The notes: generated by a model not told the origin, from the sequence alone. Numbered from the stretch's first letter, positions 10,469-18,803 are shown. The stretch: 64,000 bases of DNA from Paenibacillus brasilensis (GCF_009363115.1 NZ_CP045298.1:3593501-3657500), one strand, 5' to 3'. Numbers and translations: made by a program.

Positions 10469-11665
10469 TTAACTCTGATCAGATTTTTTTGAGGCTCTCA
10501 TTAGTTCGCTGAACTTTTGAGCAGCCTCTTTTCTTTTTGGCTTAGTTATATGAAGGTATATTCTGCGTGTTATCTCGTCGTTTGCGTGTCCAAGCCGCTG
10601 CATGATTTGTTCGAGAGTAGCTCCGGCTTCGGCTAATAGTGATGTATGAGTGTGGCGAAGTGAGTGCGGGGTGAGGTCAGGATTAAGCCCAGCTAGTTTT
10701 AGAAGTCGCTTCATCCGAAGTTCAACCATTTTTATTACCTGAGGATACCCAGCAAACTTACCGATTCTTGCGAATATGAAACCTTGGTCGTGATAAGTTT
10801 TTGGTCTTTTTGATTTCTCTATTTGTTGAATGGTCAGAAGATTTTGAAATCCTACAATAATTTCGTGATCCACATCTATTTCCCGAACTGATGATACAGT
10901 TTTAGGTGTGTTGAGTTTGTAAAGAGCGTAATTATTATTCGGGTTGTATAGTGTTTTTGTTACTCTTATTTTGTCGTCTTCGAAGTTGATATCTAGTTCT
11001 TTTAATGCACATAATTCACCGACTCTCATACCGGTATAAGCTAAGGTATTGAAGGTTTCAAAGTCATTATCCAGTCCGTGTTCTTGAGCAATCTGCAAAA
11101 AATGTACGAGTTCATCCCTTTCTAAATACTTTGGTAGCTCGTTATTTTGTTCAAGCTCGTGAACCGTTTTCTGACGCTTTGGCAAAAAAGAAGTTGATGT
11201 AGGATCTGTTTTCAAAGCCCCGATTTTTAACCCATATGAAAAAATCATTCTGCCAGTTGAATGTACACCTGATAGCGTATTGTCGGCTAATTTATTTTGT
11301 AGACTTATGAGTGCATCCTGATACATCTGCTCAGTGATCGAAGATGCATTGAGTTTCGCAAAGAACGGTAACAAGTTTTCTTTTTCATTAGTTCTGATTC
11401 GGATCGTACCATCTTTTTTTGGTTTTCCATGAGAACTATAATATTTCAGCCACTTTTCAGATAGTTCCTCAAAGGTCATTTTGTTTTCTTCTTTGAACAC
11501 GCCTCGATTTAATTCTGAAAGCATATCTGCAGCAGCAGCTTGCGCTTCCTTTTTGGTTCTAAATCCGCCTTTTCCCTTTTGCTTTCTTTTACCTGTTACT
11601 GGATCTACACCTACACCGATCATAAATGACCATGTTGATCCTCGTTTATAAAAACTACCTTCCAC
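10469..11665 (-). CDS. int: Tyrosine-type site-specific integrase
   Basis: 398 aa. N-terminal arm-binding domain (about 1-60, with GFRTKKEAQAAA), SAM-like core-binding domain (about 63-160), catalytic domain with R214 (TGMRVGEL), K255, H334-x-x-R337 (HSLRH), H360 (LGHAN) and nucleophile Y370 (RRIYLH): all six residues present. GTG start with AAAGGAG 9 nt upstream. It follows the repressor gene by 15 bp on the same strand, so int is probably read from the repressor promoter. Confidence 0.95.
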   Translation of the reverse strand: MEGSFYKRGSTWSFMIGVGVDPVTGKRKQKGKGGFRTKKEAQAAAADMLSELNRGVFKEENKMTFEELSEKWLKYYSSHGKPKKDGTIRIRTNEKENLLPFFAKLNASSITEQMYQDALISLQNKLADNTLSGVHSTGRMIFSYGLKIGALKTDPTSTSFLPKRQKTVHELEQNNELPKYLERDELVHFLQIAQEHGLDNDFETFNTLAYTGMRVGELCALKELDINFEDDKIRVTKTLYNPNNNYALYKLNTPKTVSSVREIDVDHEIIVGFQNLLTIQQIEKSKRPKTYHDQGFIFARIGKFAGYPQVIKMVELRMKRLLKLAGLNPDLTPHSLRHTHTSLLAEAGATLEQIMQRLGHANDEITRRIYLHITKPKRKEAAQKFSELMRASKKSDQS

Positions 11666-11680
11666 TCTTGAACACTCCTT

Positions 11681-12616
11681 TTATTGTTTGAAATGCCCTA
11701 CATAAACCCCACAAACTATAAACTCATTTGGTGTCACCTCCATGGACTGATAAGAATCATTTTCTGGCACAAGATTAAATTTCGCAGAACCTTCAGACCA
11801 TTTCATTCTCTTTAAAACGCCTTCCTCGCCGTTAATGATAACCGCAACGATTTGTCCATTGAATTCGGCCCAGCTTTCTTTCCTCATGAAAACAATGTCG
11901 CCATCATTAATACCTGCATTGACCATAGAGTCACCTTTTACTCTTAGAGCAAAATCTGGTTGTTTTTGTTTCATAAATGGATAATTTATGTATTCTTCGA
12001 TGTTATTTTCTGCAATTATCCCGTCGCCTGCACAGACTGACTCGATCAGAGGTATCGGTTTTGCGGTTTTAACTAAAGTCAAATACTCACCTAGTTTTGG
12101 AGAATACTTATTCAACATATTTTCGAGAGCGTTAATTACATCATTCTTTTGTTCAATGTTAAGATCGCCACGCAGATACTCGGCTTTAATATCTTCTAAA
12201 GTAGCATGGGAAAACAAATCAACGATCTGTGGATCGACGAATAAGCTAATTATTTCTCTATGTAAGTCTTTATCAATATGAGTAAACAAGAACACTTTAT
12301 CAATTAGACCGTAAATTCGGTTGTCGAGCTCCTCGTTTTCGTTCATGAAATTAGCGAGAAACGTTTCATGATTCTCCTCTAACCCTTTTAAATAACCCGC
12401 TGCTTTCATTAATTCACCATATGTAACCCCATCCAGGTGGCGAGAAATTTGCATAAGTGTGTTCGGTGAAGGTTGCTGCGTATTCTTTTCGATTCGAGTG
12501 AGTGTGGCAGCTGAGATACCGCTTTTGTCAGCAAAGTCTTTCTTTGTTTTATAACCGCTTGCAAGTCTCTTTTCTTTAATGATGTCACCTATTGTTTTTT
12601 TGTTCATTGCCTTCAA
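11681..12616 (-). CDS. CI-like phage repressor, XRE HTH plus S24 (LexA-type) autocleavage domain
   Basis: 311 aa. XRE helix-turn-helix at about 8-62 (KSGISAATLTRIEKNTQQPS), helical linker, then S24 peptidase domain: Ala196-Gly197 cleavage site (CAGDG), catalytic Ser230 (KGDSM) and Lys269 (GVLKRM). It should maintain lysogeny and self-cleave when RecA is activated, giving SOS induction. Starts: TTG 12616 with GGGAG just upstream, or ATG 12607. The four ATTGCG-N4-CGCAAT sites upstream are its likely operators. Confidence 0.93.
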   Translation of the reverse strand: MKAMNKKTIGDIIKEKRLASGYKTKKDFADKSGISAATLTRIEKNTQQPSPNTLMQISRHLDGVTYGELMKAAGYLKGLEENHETFLANFMNENEELDNRIYGLIDKVFLFTHIDKDLHREIISLFVDPQIVDLFSHATLEDIKAEYLRGDLNIEQKNDVINALENMLNKYSPKLGEYLTLVKTAKPIPLIESVCAGDGIIAENNIEEYINYPFMKQKQPDFALRVKGDSMVNAGINDGDIVFMRKESWAEFNGQIVAVIINGEEGVLKRMKWSEGSAKFNLVPENDSYQSMEVTPNEFIVCGVYVGHFKQ

Positions 12617-12645
12617 AAATCTCCCTTCATCTAATGGCTAAAGAA

Positions 12646-12674
12646 ACTATAACATAAATATTGCGTGTACGCAA
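12646..12674 (-). promoter_or_regulatory. Leftward repressor/integrase promoter
   Basis: On the minus strand, -35 TTGCGT (12669-12674), 17-bp spacer, -10 TATAGT (12646-12651). The -35 lies inside operator 12660-12675, so the repressor can control its own synthesis. Confidence 0.75.
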
Positions 12675-12769
12675 TTATTTATATAAAACGTATTGCGCGA
12701 CCGCAATCGCTGTAATATACTTAAATTGCGAGGGCGAAATTACACAATAATAAATTGCGAGTACGCAAT
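12660..12769. promoter_or_regulatory. Four phased repressor operators
   Basis: 16-bp palindromes ATTGCG-N4-CGCAAT at 12660-12675, 12692-12707, 12725-12740 (one mismatch, CGAAAT) and 12754-12769. Start-to-start spacing is 32, 33 and 29 bp, about three helical turns, so repressor dimers would align on one face of DNA. The last site ends 15 bp before the Cro-like gene. Confidence 0.88.
12693..12721 (+). promoter_or_regulatory. Rightward early lytic promoter
   Basis: -35 TTGCGC (12693-12698) inside the second operator, 17-bp spacer, -10 TATACT (12716-12721). A second candidate (TTGCGA 12726-12731, N16, TAATAA) overlaps the third operator. Either drives the early genes and would be shut by repressor. 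Confidence 0.7.
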
Positions 12770-12784
12770 ATAAGGGGTGATACA

Positions 12785-13066
12785 ATGAAAAAATTCGTCG
12801 TCCGACTAAAAGTGAAAGAGTTAATGAAGGCGCAAATTGATAAGGACATTACTACAGACAGAGAACTTGCGGATCTGATGAATGTGAATCTTACGCAAAT
12901 TTGGAGAACTAAACTCCCTGTAGATGATGAACGCCATAACGCACCTGGTAACCAGTTCATAGCTGGTGTGATGGAAGTCTTTGGCGGGAGATTTGAAGAC
13001 TATTTTTACATTGAAGAAGTTGAAGATGTGAAAAAGAAAAAGAAGAGCGTTCCAGCATTAACCTAA
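12785..13066 (+). CDS. Cro-like early DNA-binding protein (XRE type)
   Basis: 93 aa from ATG 12785 with AAGGGGTGA upstream; an in-frame TTG at 12755 lies in the operator and is rejected. The core VKELMKAQIDKDITTDRELADLMNVN... QIWR fits a compact HTH. First gene rightward of the operator region, divergent from the repressor, the usual place for Cro. The C-terminus is Lys-rich. Confidence 0.7.
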   Translation: MKKFVVRLKVKELMKAQIDKDITTDRELADLMNVNLTQIWRTKLPVDDERHNAPGNQFIAGVMEVFGGRFEDYFYIEEVEDVKKKKKSVPALT

Positions 13067-13086
13067 GCAGAAATGAGGTGTGTGTA

Positions 13087-13320
13087 ATGACAAAGACGAA
13101 AAAAAAGCATTGGGATGAACTCCCAGACAGTTTGACTGCTCAAGACATTGCTGATTTTTTTGGACTAACCCGGCGCACTGTTTATGACATATTCGATCTT
13201 AGTCCTTCACATGGTGGCATCCCGAATTATTTCATAGGCACTTCCCGTCGTGCGGATAAAGAAGATGTAAGAGCGTGGAAAGATAACTTAAAACAAAAAC
13301 ACCTTAAAAATTTTGCTTGA
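13087..13320 (+). CDS. Excisionase-like helix-turn-helix protein (HTH_17 type)
   Basis: 77 aa. TAQDIADFFGLTRRTVYDIF is a winged-helix DNA-binding motif of the excisionase/MerR-like class, followed by a wing (GTSRRADKEDVRAW). ATG 13087 has GAGGTG 6 nt upstream. Either an excisionase or a second early regulator; the sequence cannot separate these. Confidence 0.65.
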   Translation: MTKTKKKHWDELPDSLTAQDIADFFGLTRRTVYDIFDLSPSHGGIPNYFIGTSRRADKEDVRAWKDNLKQKHLKNFA

Positions 13321-13333
13321 GGGGAGAAACAGT

Positions 13334-14074
13334 ATGACTCAATTGGTTACGATCCACGGTGTCAGAGGATTTGTGGGTTCTGATGGAATGGCTCAATTAA
13401 ACTTGGAAGACGTTGCTCGTGGGCTTGGATTCACACAACGTAAAAACGGCGTCAACTACATTCGATGGAGACGAGTGAATGGGTATCTGACTGAAATGGG
13501 CTTTTCTCCACTTGTGGGGAAAGAGTTCATTCCTGAAAATGCCTTTTATCGACTGGCAATGAAAGCTGATAACGAAACAGGACGAGCTTTCCAATCCAAG
13601 GTAGCGGACGAAATTTTACCTTCCATCCGCCGCACTGGCATGTATGCCACAGCCGAACTGCTTGATAACCCGGACTTGCTGATTGAAGCTGCTACACGAC
13701 TAAAGAAAGAACGTGAGGAACGTTTAAAGCTTCAAGCCAAGATTGAACAGGACAAGCCTAAAGTAGTATTTGCAGAAGCGCTGGAGGTTTCAAAGGACTC
13801 TATTCTCGTCGCTGACTTAGCCAAGCTTCTCAAGCAAAACGGAATTGAGATCGGTGAAATTAGGTTGTTTGAATGGCTACGGCAAAATGGTTACCTCATT
13901 AAATCAGGTAGCGAACGCAACATGCCAACTCAACGATCCATGGAGCTTAAGATCATGGAAATCAAAATGGGGCAGCGAATGAGTTCCAGCGAGGGCAGCA
14001 AGATCACCCGGACGACGAAAATTACAGGCAAAGGACAGATTTACTTTATCAATAAATTCAAGGAGGGTGCTTGA
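13334..14074 (+). CDS. Phage antirepressor, BRO-N/Rha-like plus KilAC domain
   Basis: 246 aa from ATG 13334 (GAGGGGAG upstream). N-terminal part: LNLEDVARGLGFTQRKNGVNYIRWRRV and AFQSKVADEILPSIRRTGMYA, typical of BRO/antirepressor proteins. C-terminal KilAC-like part from about residue 150 (AEALEVSKDSILVADLAKLLKQNGIEIGEIRLFEWLRQNGYL). Such proteins counteract the repressor or modulate early transcription. Confidence 0.85.
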   Translation: MTQLVTIHGVRGFVGSDGMAQLNLEDVARGLGFTQRKNGVNYIRWRRVNGYLTEMGFSPLVGKEFIPENAFYRLAMKADNETGRAFQSKVADEILPSIRRTGMYATAELLDNPDLLIEAATRLKKEREERLKLQAKIEQDKPKVVFAEALEVSKDSILVADLAKLLKQNGIEIGEIRLFEWLRQNGYLIKSGSERNMPTQRSMELKIMEIKMGQRMSSSEGSKITRTTKITGKGQIYFINKFKEGA

Positions 14075-14076
14075 AC

Positions 14077-14343
14077 ATGAAACTAACCAAACAAGAAAGT
14101 GAACTTATCCAATTTATCCGTACATTAGATTTTGACGACATGCTTAACGTCCTGGATGGTATTAAAGCTGTAGCAGAAGACTTGTCTATTAAATCTTATG
14201 ACCAAATGGGCAAGGATAATATTATGGCTTCAGTGGGTTTCGAAAGCCAAGCAGAAAAGATGACAAAGCTTGAGCAGTTACTTGGTGATGCAAATGAAGA
14301 ATACCGTAAGGAAATCTATTCTGTTTTAGAAGAAGGAGAATGA
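14077..14343 (+). CDS. Small phage protein of unknown function
   Basis: 88 aa, acidic and helical, beginning MKLTKQESELIQFIRTLDF. Follows the antirepressor with a 4-nt-scale overlap zone; GGAGG at about 14063 serves ATG 14077 (or TTG 14071). No family recognised. Confidence 0.6.
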   Translation: MKLTKQESELIQFIRTLDFDDMLNVLDGIKAVAEDLSIKSYDQMGKDNIMASVGFESQAEKMTKLEQLLGDANEEYRKEIYSVLEEGE

Positions 14344-14345
14344 AC

Positions 14346-14534
14346 ATGATTAAAGTTGGACATGGTTTTGTGGTAGTCGGGGAGTTGGACAAAAAATATT
14401 TTTACAAACTGGTTGTAAAGAAAGGCGAAGTATCTAAGACCATGAATATTTTGGGCGAAGGCGTTGAAACAACAGTCAATAATTTAAAACAAGCTGGATA
14501 CTATGTAAGCCGTCTAGTCCGTCTTGCGATTTAA
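14346..14534 (+). CDS. Small phage protein of unknown function
   Basis: 62 aa, MIKVGHGFVVVGELDKKYFY... AGGAG seven nt upstream of ATG 14346. Its coding start overlaps the preceding stop region, so it is translationally coupled. No family recognised. Confidence 0.6.
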   Translation: MIKVGHGFVVVGELDKKYFYKLVVKKGEVSKTMNILGEGVETTVNNLKQAGYYVSRLVRLAI

Positions 14535-14551
14535 GAAAAGAGGGCGAGAGT

Positions 14552-14683
14552 ATGAACCCAATGTTTAGCGGTTTCGTTGCTGGCAAGCGAGTAAACGGCA
14601 TACTGCTGATCAAGCGTGACGGTACCTGGTTCCAACTTAAAACTATGGCTAAATGGCAAGCAGAATCTATCAAAGGGAGTTGA
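14552..14683 (+). CDS. Short phage ORF, 43 aa
   Basis: MNPMFSGFVAGKRVNGILLI... with AGAGGGCGAG upstream. It fills the gap between two neighbours and ends 5 nt before the next ATG, which supports it as real. Function unknown. Confidence 0.5.
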   Translation: MNPMFSGFVAGKRVNGILLIKRDGTWFQLKTMAKWQAESIKGS

Positions 14684-14688
14684 TAGGT

Positions 14689-14883
14689 ATGATATGGCGG
14701 TGGTGGCGTAAACGGCCTGTAGTAGTCACCAAGGATTTAAAAGGGTTGAGTGTGCTGACTGACGAGCATTTGGATTACTTAGCTCAAGAGTACGGTCACA
14801 AATCTGACTATGGGCTTATCAAAAGCCGCATATCGTTTGGATGCTATGTAGAGCTTACACGAAAAATCTTGTGGGAGGGATAA
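14689..14883 (+). CDS. Small phage protein of unknown function
   Basis: 64 aa from ATG 14689 (MIWRWWRKRPVVVTKDLKGL), GGGAG upstream. Trp/Arg-rich N-terminus. No family recognised. Confidence 0.5.
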   Translation: MIWRWWRKRPVVVTKDLKGLSVLTDEHLDYLAQEYGHKSDYGLIKSRISFGCYVELTRKILWEG

Positions 14884-14884
14884 C

Positions 14885-15037
14885 ATGGCGATCAAATGCG
14901 GATGTGGAGCAAAAGCCAAGTATTTGGTCTATGAAAATGAACAGCCCCATTGCAAAGAATGCATGCTTGAGGCAGTAGAGTGTAAAAATCAAGTCTTGGT
15001 GAGGGTGATAGATGATGCGTATGGGATTAAGAATTAA
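14885..15037 (+). CDS. Short zinc-ribbon-like phage protein, 50 aa
   Basis: MAIKCGCGAKAKYLVY... HCKECMLEAVECK: a C-x-C and H-C-x-x-C pattern suggests a metal knuckle. One nt after the previous stop. Function unknown. Confidence 0.5.
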   Translation: MAIKCGCGAKAKYLVYENEQPHCKECMLEAVECKNQVLVRVIDDAYGIKN

Positions 15038-15272
15038 AGCCAGCGATGCGTTTGAAGATAAATTTGCTTTGGAGTTAGTCGGTGGAGAGCGCAAAGATGG
15101 TCCGCATCCAAAATTCGTGTTCAGTAGCGAAATGCAACGCCGCGAATATGATCGGATCAGAAAACAGATTAGGGAGGGAGAACATGCCGAACCTGCAGCA
15201 AGCCCAACAACACGTCCGGTCAGTTATCCGCAGATTAGAAGCAATCGCGGAAAACACGGATACCAAAACTAA
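15012..15272 (+). CDS. Small phage protein of unknown function
   Basis: 86 aa, MMRMGLRIKASDAFEDKFALEL. GAGGGTGATAG precedes it. Its last 89 nt overlap the next gene; the Pro/Arg-rich tail may be a by-product of that overlap. Confidence 0.5.
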   Translation: MMRMGLRIKASDAFEDKFALELVGGERKDGPHPKFVFSSEMQRREYDRIRKQIREGEHAEPAASPTTRPVSYPQIRSNRGKHGYQN

Positions 15273-15420
15273 TTCCACGGCATCTATCTTAGAGGCGTTG
15301 ATGGAAATGTATCGTTACGATGATATCCCTAAAATGGTGGACGAGCTTAAGCAAGTGGATTTATATCTGGACAGTAAAAAGACTCCGGTTGCCGCCGAAG
15401 TCCAGTTAGAAACTTATTAA
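15184..15420 (+). CDS. Small helical phage protein
   Basis: 78 aa from ATG 15184 with GGGAGGGAG upstream (MPNLQQAQQHVRSVIRRLEAIAENTD). Lies directly before the recombination module. Function unknown. Confidence 0.55.
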   Translation: MPNLQQAQQHVRSVIRRLEAIAENTDTKTNSTASILEALMEMYRYDDIPKMVDELKQVDLYLDSKKTPVAAEVQLETY

Positions 15421-15465
15421 TAACAATTTACGGAAACAATATCACACTTTTGGGAGGATGTAAAT

Positions 15466-16344
15466 ATGAGTTTTGACGATCAGCAACCAATTGACTATCA
15501 AAATTACTTACCGGAGGCCCCGCCTTCTTTCCGATCTACTACTACGGAAATGGCGACAACGCGTCAAACGGAGGAAGTAAAAGCAGCTATTTTTATGGCG
15601 AAGCAGTTTCCCCGCGATCAGCAGGCATCTTTTAACCGTATCATGCTTTCCTGTCAGCGGAAGAAACTGGCGGAAGAGGCTGAATATGAATACCCGAAAG
15701 GCGGTAGCAAGGTTTCTGGTCCATCTATCCGACTGGCTGAGGTCTTGGCGCAGTCATGGGGGAACATTGACTATGGGTTGATTGAGCTGGAGCAACGAAA
15801 TGGAGAGTCTAAGGCTATGGCCTATGCATGGGACATTGAAACGAATACACGTCGTCAAATCGTTTTTACAGTCAAGCACGAACGAAAGGCGGGGAGCACC
15901 ACAAAGCAACTCACTGAAGCACGTGACGTTTACGAGGTTGTAGCTAATATGGGAAGCCGTAGGATGCGCGCATGCATCCTCGGGGTAATCCCGGGTGATA
16001 TAGTGGATGCCGCTCTTGCAGAGTGCCGAAAAACGTTGGTAAACAGCTATACAGAGCCGCTTGCTGACCGTGTACGGAAAGCATTCCAACAGTTCCAAGA
16101 GAAGTATGGTGTCAACAAAGAAATGATTGAGAAGTGCATAGGATGCGCTCAAGACGCATTTACAGAAAATGATTACCTTCGTATCGGGAACATCTGGAAG
16201 TCGCTCAGAGACGGTATGGGCAAACGTGAAGACTATTTTGACTTCGGGGCGGTTCATGTTCCTAGCGCCGCTGAATTGGAATTTAAAGCGCAACAGGAAG
16301 CGGAAAAAGCAAAGGCGGACGGTGATCCTGATGCTGCTGAATGA
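15466..16344 (+). CDS. Putative phage recombination (single-strand annealing type) protein
   Basis: 292 aa. I do not recognise RecT, Redbeta, ERF or Sak motifs with confidence. Visible: EEVKAAIFMAKQFPRDQQASF, a GGSKVSGPSIRLAEVLAQSWGN segment, a beta-rich middle (DIETNTRRQIVFTVKHERK) and ANMGSRRMRACILGVIPGDIVDAA. It is upstream of and overlaps by 14 nt a PD-(D/E)XK nuclease gene, itself followed by SSB: the exonuclease-annealing protein-SSB arrangement. Role inferred from context. GGGAGG upstream of ATG. Confidence 0.55.
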   Translation: MSFDDQQPIDYQNYLPEAPPSFRSTTTEMATTRQTEEVKAAIFMAKQFPRDQQASFNRIMLSCQRKKLAEEAEYEYPKGGSKVSGPSIRLAEVLAQSWGNIDYGLIELEQRNGESKAMAYAWDIETNTRRQIVFTVKHERKAGSTTKQLTEARDVYEVVANMGSRRMRACILGVIPGDIVDAALAECRKTLVNSYTEPLADRVRKAFQQFQEKYGVNKEMIEKCIGCAQDAFTENDYLRIGNIWKSLRDGMGKREDYFDFGAVHVPSAAELEFKAQQEAEKAKADGDPDAAE

Positions 16345-17131
16345 AGAAAACTATTACTCTCAGGAAGCCAACCTAGCCTATTGGAGTAACAGCCAGTATA
16401 AGGAGTTCCGGGACTGTGAAGCCCGAGCTATGGCTAAGCTCCATGGGTGGACAGAACCAGTCACAGACGCGCTCCTGGTCGGATCCTATGTGCATGCCTA
16501 TTTTGAGGGACCGGAAGCTTTTCAAAGATTCAAAGATAGTAATCCTGAAATAATTTCTTCTCGCGGCGGGACCAAGGGGAAACTAAAATCGCAATTCCAA
16601 TATGCCAACAAAATGATAGAAACCATAGAGAATGATGCACTCTGTAAGTTTGTTCTTCAAGGGAAAAAAGAGGTTATTATGACCGCCAATTTTGCCGGGG
16701 CTGATTGGAAAATTAAAATGGATAATTACGCGCTGGAGCGCAACCGCTTTTCAGATATAAAAACCGTTCAGGAGATTCATAAGGAGTCTTGGGACCAAGA
16801 AAACGGCTATGTGTCTTTCGTGCAGCAGAACCATTATGTTACCCAGATGGCCCTGTATGCGGAAATCGAACGCCTTGTGCAGCGGCGTGATGGCTGGATC
16901 GAACCTATCATCGTTGCAGTGTCGAAGCAGGACCCACCAGACAAAGCGGTTATAGGGATAAATGGCTTTGACATAAAACGTGAACTTGAAGGTATAGCGG
17001 CGAACATGCCGCACTTGATTGAAGTTAAGGCCGGACTCGTGAAACCGAATCGTTGCGAACGCTGCCGTTACTGCCGGGAGACGAAACAACTTAACCAAAT
17101 AATCCACTATTCAGATTTGATTAATAGATAA
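16331..17131 (+). CDS. PD-(D/E)XK exonuclease (RecE/Cas4/YqaJ-like, DUF3799 class)
   Basis: 266 aa from ATG 16331 ([19 protein letters not shown]). N-terminal sequence ending [19 protein letters not shown] is typical of DUF3799 nucleases; the core [24 protein letters not shown] contains the D...D-x-K active site, followed by Q-rich helix [12 protein letters not shown]-terminal [11 protein letters not shown] Cys cluster may bind Zn or Fe-S. Probably resects phage DNA ends for the upstream annealing protein. Confidence 0.82.
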   Translation: MLLNEENYYSQEANLAYWSNSQYKEFRDCEARAMAKLHGWTEPVTDALLVGSYVHAYFEGPEAFQRFKDSNPEIISSRGGTKGKLKSQFQYANKMIETIENDALCKFVLQGKKEVIMTANFAGADWKIKMDNYALERNRFSDIKTVQEIHKESWDQENGYVSFVQQNHYVTQMALYAEIERLVQRRDGWIEPIIVAVSKQDPPDKAVIGINGFDIKRELEGIAANMPHLIEVKAGLVKPNRCERCRYCRETKQLNQIIHYSDLINR

Positions 17132-17145
17132 AGGGGCTAACCAAA

Positions 17146-17571
17146 TTGTTAAACCGAGTGATATTGATTGGCCGTTTGACCAAAGATCCTGAGCTAAGAT
17201 ATACGCCGTCTGGTGTGGCAGTAACCCAGTTCACCCTGGCTGTAGACCGTCCATTTACGAGTCAAGGCGGTGAACGGGAAGCAGATTTCTTGCCGATCGT
17301 AACTTGGCGGCAGCTTGCCGAGACGTGCGCTAATTATCTGAAAAAAGGTCGCCTTACCGCTGTAGAAGGTCGGGTTCAAGTAAGGAACTATGAAAACAAC
17401 GAGGGAAAACGTGTTTACGTCACTGAAATTGTGGCTGATAACGTCCGGTTCCTTGAATCTAGCAAGAATGATAGTGGAAGCAGACAGCAGCCTTCAACCA
17501 GAAACAACAATGATCCTTTTTCGGACGATGGCAAACCGATTGATATAGCAGACGAAGATCTTCCTTTTTAG
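17146..17571 (+). CDS. ssb: Single-stranded DNA-binding protein
   Basis: 141 aa. OB-fold [35 protein letters not shown] and acidic tip DIADEDLPF for partner binding. TTG start with AAGGGG about 9 nt upstream. Part of the phage recombination/replication block. Confidence 0.96.
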   Translation: MLNRVILIGRLTKDPELRYTPSGVAVTQFTLAVDRPFTSQGGEREADFLPIVTWRQLAETCANYLKKGRLTAVEGRVQVRNYENNEGKRVYVTEIVADNVRFLESSKNDSGSRQQPSTRNNNDPFSDDGKPIDIADEDLPF

Positions 17572-17589
17572 AGATTGGAGGCATGCAGC

Positions 17590-17925
17590 ATGATACAGTA
17601 CGGATTTCATCCAGCTCCTAAGCCCAGCAAAGGAAAGCGCGTGAAGCTTACTCAGCGCCAAAAGGGAGATATAAGCCAACAGGTAGATAAGCAGCTTAAA
17701 GCGCGGTCACACGGACTCTGTGAGTTGTGTAACGCCGCCAGAGCAACAGAACGGTCGCATTTGACCGGGCGCCCTCACTTGGACGAGAAAACGAAGGTGA
17801 CTGACTTAATACATTTATGCACTCCTTGTCATGATTGGTTAGACGAGACGCCTGAAGGGATTAGGTCGCGAAATTTTATTGCAAGAGCAATCAATACGGT
17901 GTTGGAACACCAAACAACTAAGTAG
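17590..17925 (+). CDS. HNH-like zinc-binding phage protein
   Basis: 111 aa from ATG 17590 (GGAGG 8 nt upstream). CELC near residue 45, SHLTGRPHLDEKTKVTDLIHLC and CTPCHDWLDETPEG form an HNH-type Zn-binding fold. Possible Holliday-junction or structure-specific nuclease (NinG/recombination helper class); function not proven by sequence. Confidence 0.65.
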   Translation: MIQYGFHPAPKPSKGKRVKLTQRQKGDISQQVDKQLKARSHGLCELCNAARATERSHLTGRPHLDEKTKVTDLIHLCTPCHDWLDETPEGIRSRNFIARAINTVLEHQTTK

Positions 17926-17933
17926 GTGGTGAC

Positions 17934-18803
17934 ATGGACGGATGGATCAAACTCCACCGTAAGATCCTAAAAAGTCCTGTGTACCGACTTTTAAATAGCA
18001 AGCAAAGGGACGTTATGATGACAATCCTTTTGCTTGCGAATCACGAGTCAAACACGTGGGAATTTAGGGGTGAAGTGTACGAAGTAGAGCCGGGACAGTT
18101 CATAACTTCTCTCGATAGTTTGAAGGAAACTTGCGCTTCTGACGTAACAACACAAAACATCAGAACCGCTTTGTTGAAATTAGAAAAGCATGGATTTTTA
18201 ACAAACGAATCAACAAAGAAGAATCGGCTGATAACCGTTGTAAACTGGGGCTTTTATCAGGGTTCGTCTGTTGACTCTAACAAAGAGATTAACCGACAGC
18301 CAACAAACAGCCAACAGACAGCTAACAAACAGCTAACAACTAACAAGAATGATAAGAACTTAAAGAATGATAAGAATGATAAGAAAAAAGACAGTGTGCC
18401 CAAAATCAAATTTGCTGAGTTTGTAAAACTGACTCAACAAGAATACGACAAACTTGTTCTTGCTCATGGAGAAGACAGAACAAAACGAATGATAGAAATC
18501 TTGGACAACTATAAGGGCTCAAAAGGCAAAAAATATGCTAGTGATTACCGAGCCATTTTAAACTGGGTTGTCGAAAGAGTAGAAGAGGAGGAGCAGAAGG
18601 GTGGATATAGACAAGCTAAACCTTTCGCCGGAGGACAAGCAGCTTCTCAAGAACACGATGCAAACAGCCAAGTACAAGCCAACTCGAACGGTGGGGCGGT
18701 CACCGATAGCGGAAGCAGTCAACAAGATCGGGTCGGAGCGGGAGGAAATACCGACCGATCCACGGGAACCAGTTCGAAGTACGACATCTTTGTTCGCAGA
18801 TAG
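17934..18803 (+). CDS. Phage replication initiator, DnaD N-terminal/winged-helix type
   Basis: 289 aa. N-terminal DGWIKLHRKILKSPVYR...MMTILLLANH and TTQNIRTALLKLEKHGFLTN form a winged helix seen in phage replisome organisers. Residues about 118-150 (Gln/Asn/Lys repeats) are encoded by the iteron/AT-rich block, and 160-215 form a DnaD-C-like helical part (FVKLTQQEYDKLVLAHGED, YKGSKGKKYASDYRAILNWV). The last 67 residues are low complexity (Gly/Ser/Gln) and overlap the helicase-loader gene in another frame for 203 nt. Confidence 0.85.
   Translation: MDGWIKLHRKILKSPVYRLLNSKQRDVMMTILLLANHESNTWEFRGEVYEVEPGQFITSLDSLKETCASDVTTQNIRTALLKLEKHGFLTNESTKKNRLITVVNWGFYQGSSVDSNKEINRQPTNSQQTANKQLTTNKNDKNLKNDKNDKKKDSVPKIKFAEFVKLTQQEYDKLVLAHGEDRTKRMIEILDNYKGSKGKKYASDYRAILNWVVERVEEEEQKGGYRQAKPFAGGQAASQEHDANSQVQANSNGGAVTDSGSSQQDRVGAGGNTDRSTGTSSKYDIFVRR
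18295..18391. other. Probable phage replication origin (iterons plus AT-rich block) inside initiator gene
   Basis: Four contiguous 11-bp direct repeats RACAGCYAACA at 18295-18305, 18306-18316, 18317-18327 and 18328-18338, followed by an A-rich stretch with three GAATGATAAG copies (about 18347-18390). Iterons plus an unwinding region within the initiator gene is the usual layout in phages of this type. Confidence 0.75.

Noticed and set aside
16169-16330. N-terminal extension of the PD-(D/E)XK nuclease
   Set aside because: Lies in another frame of the upstream gene, Arg/Lys-rich, no ribosome site; family start fits ATG 16331.
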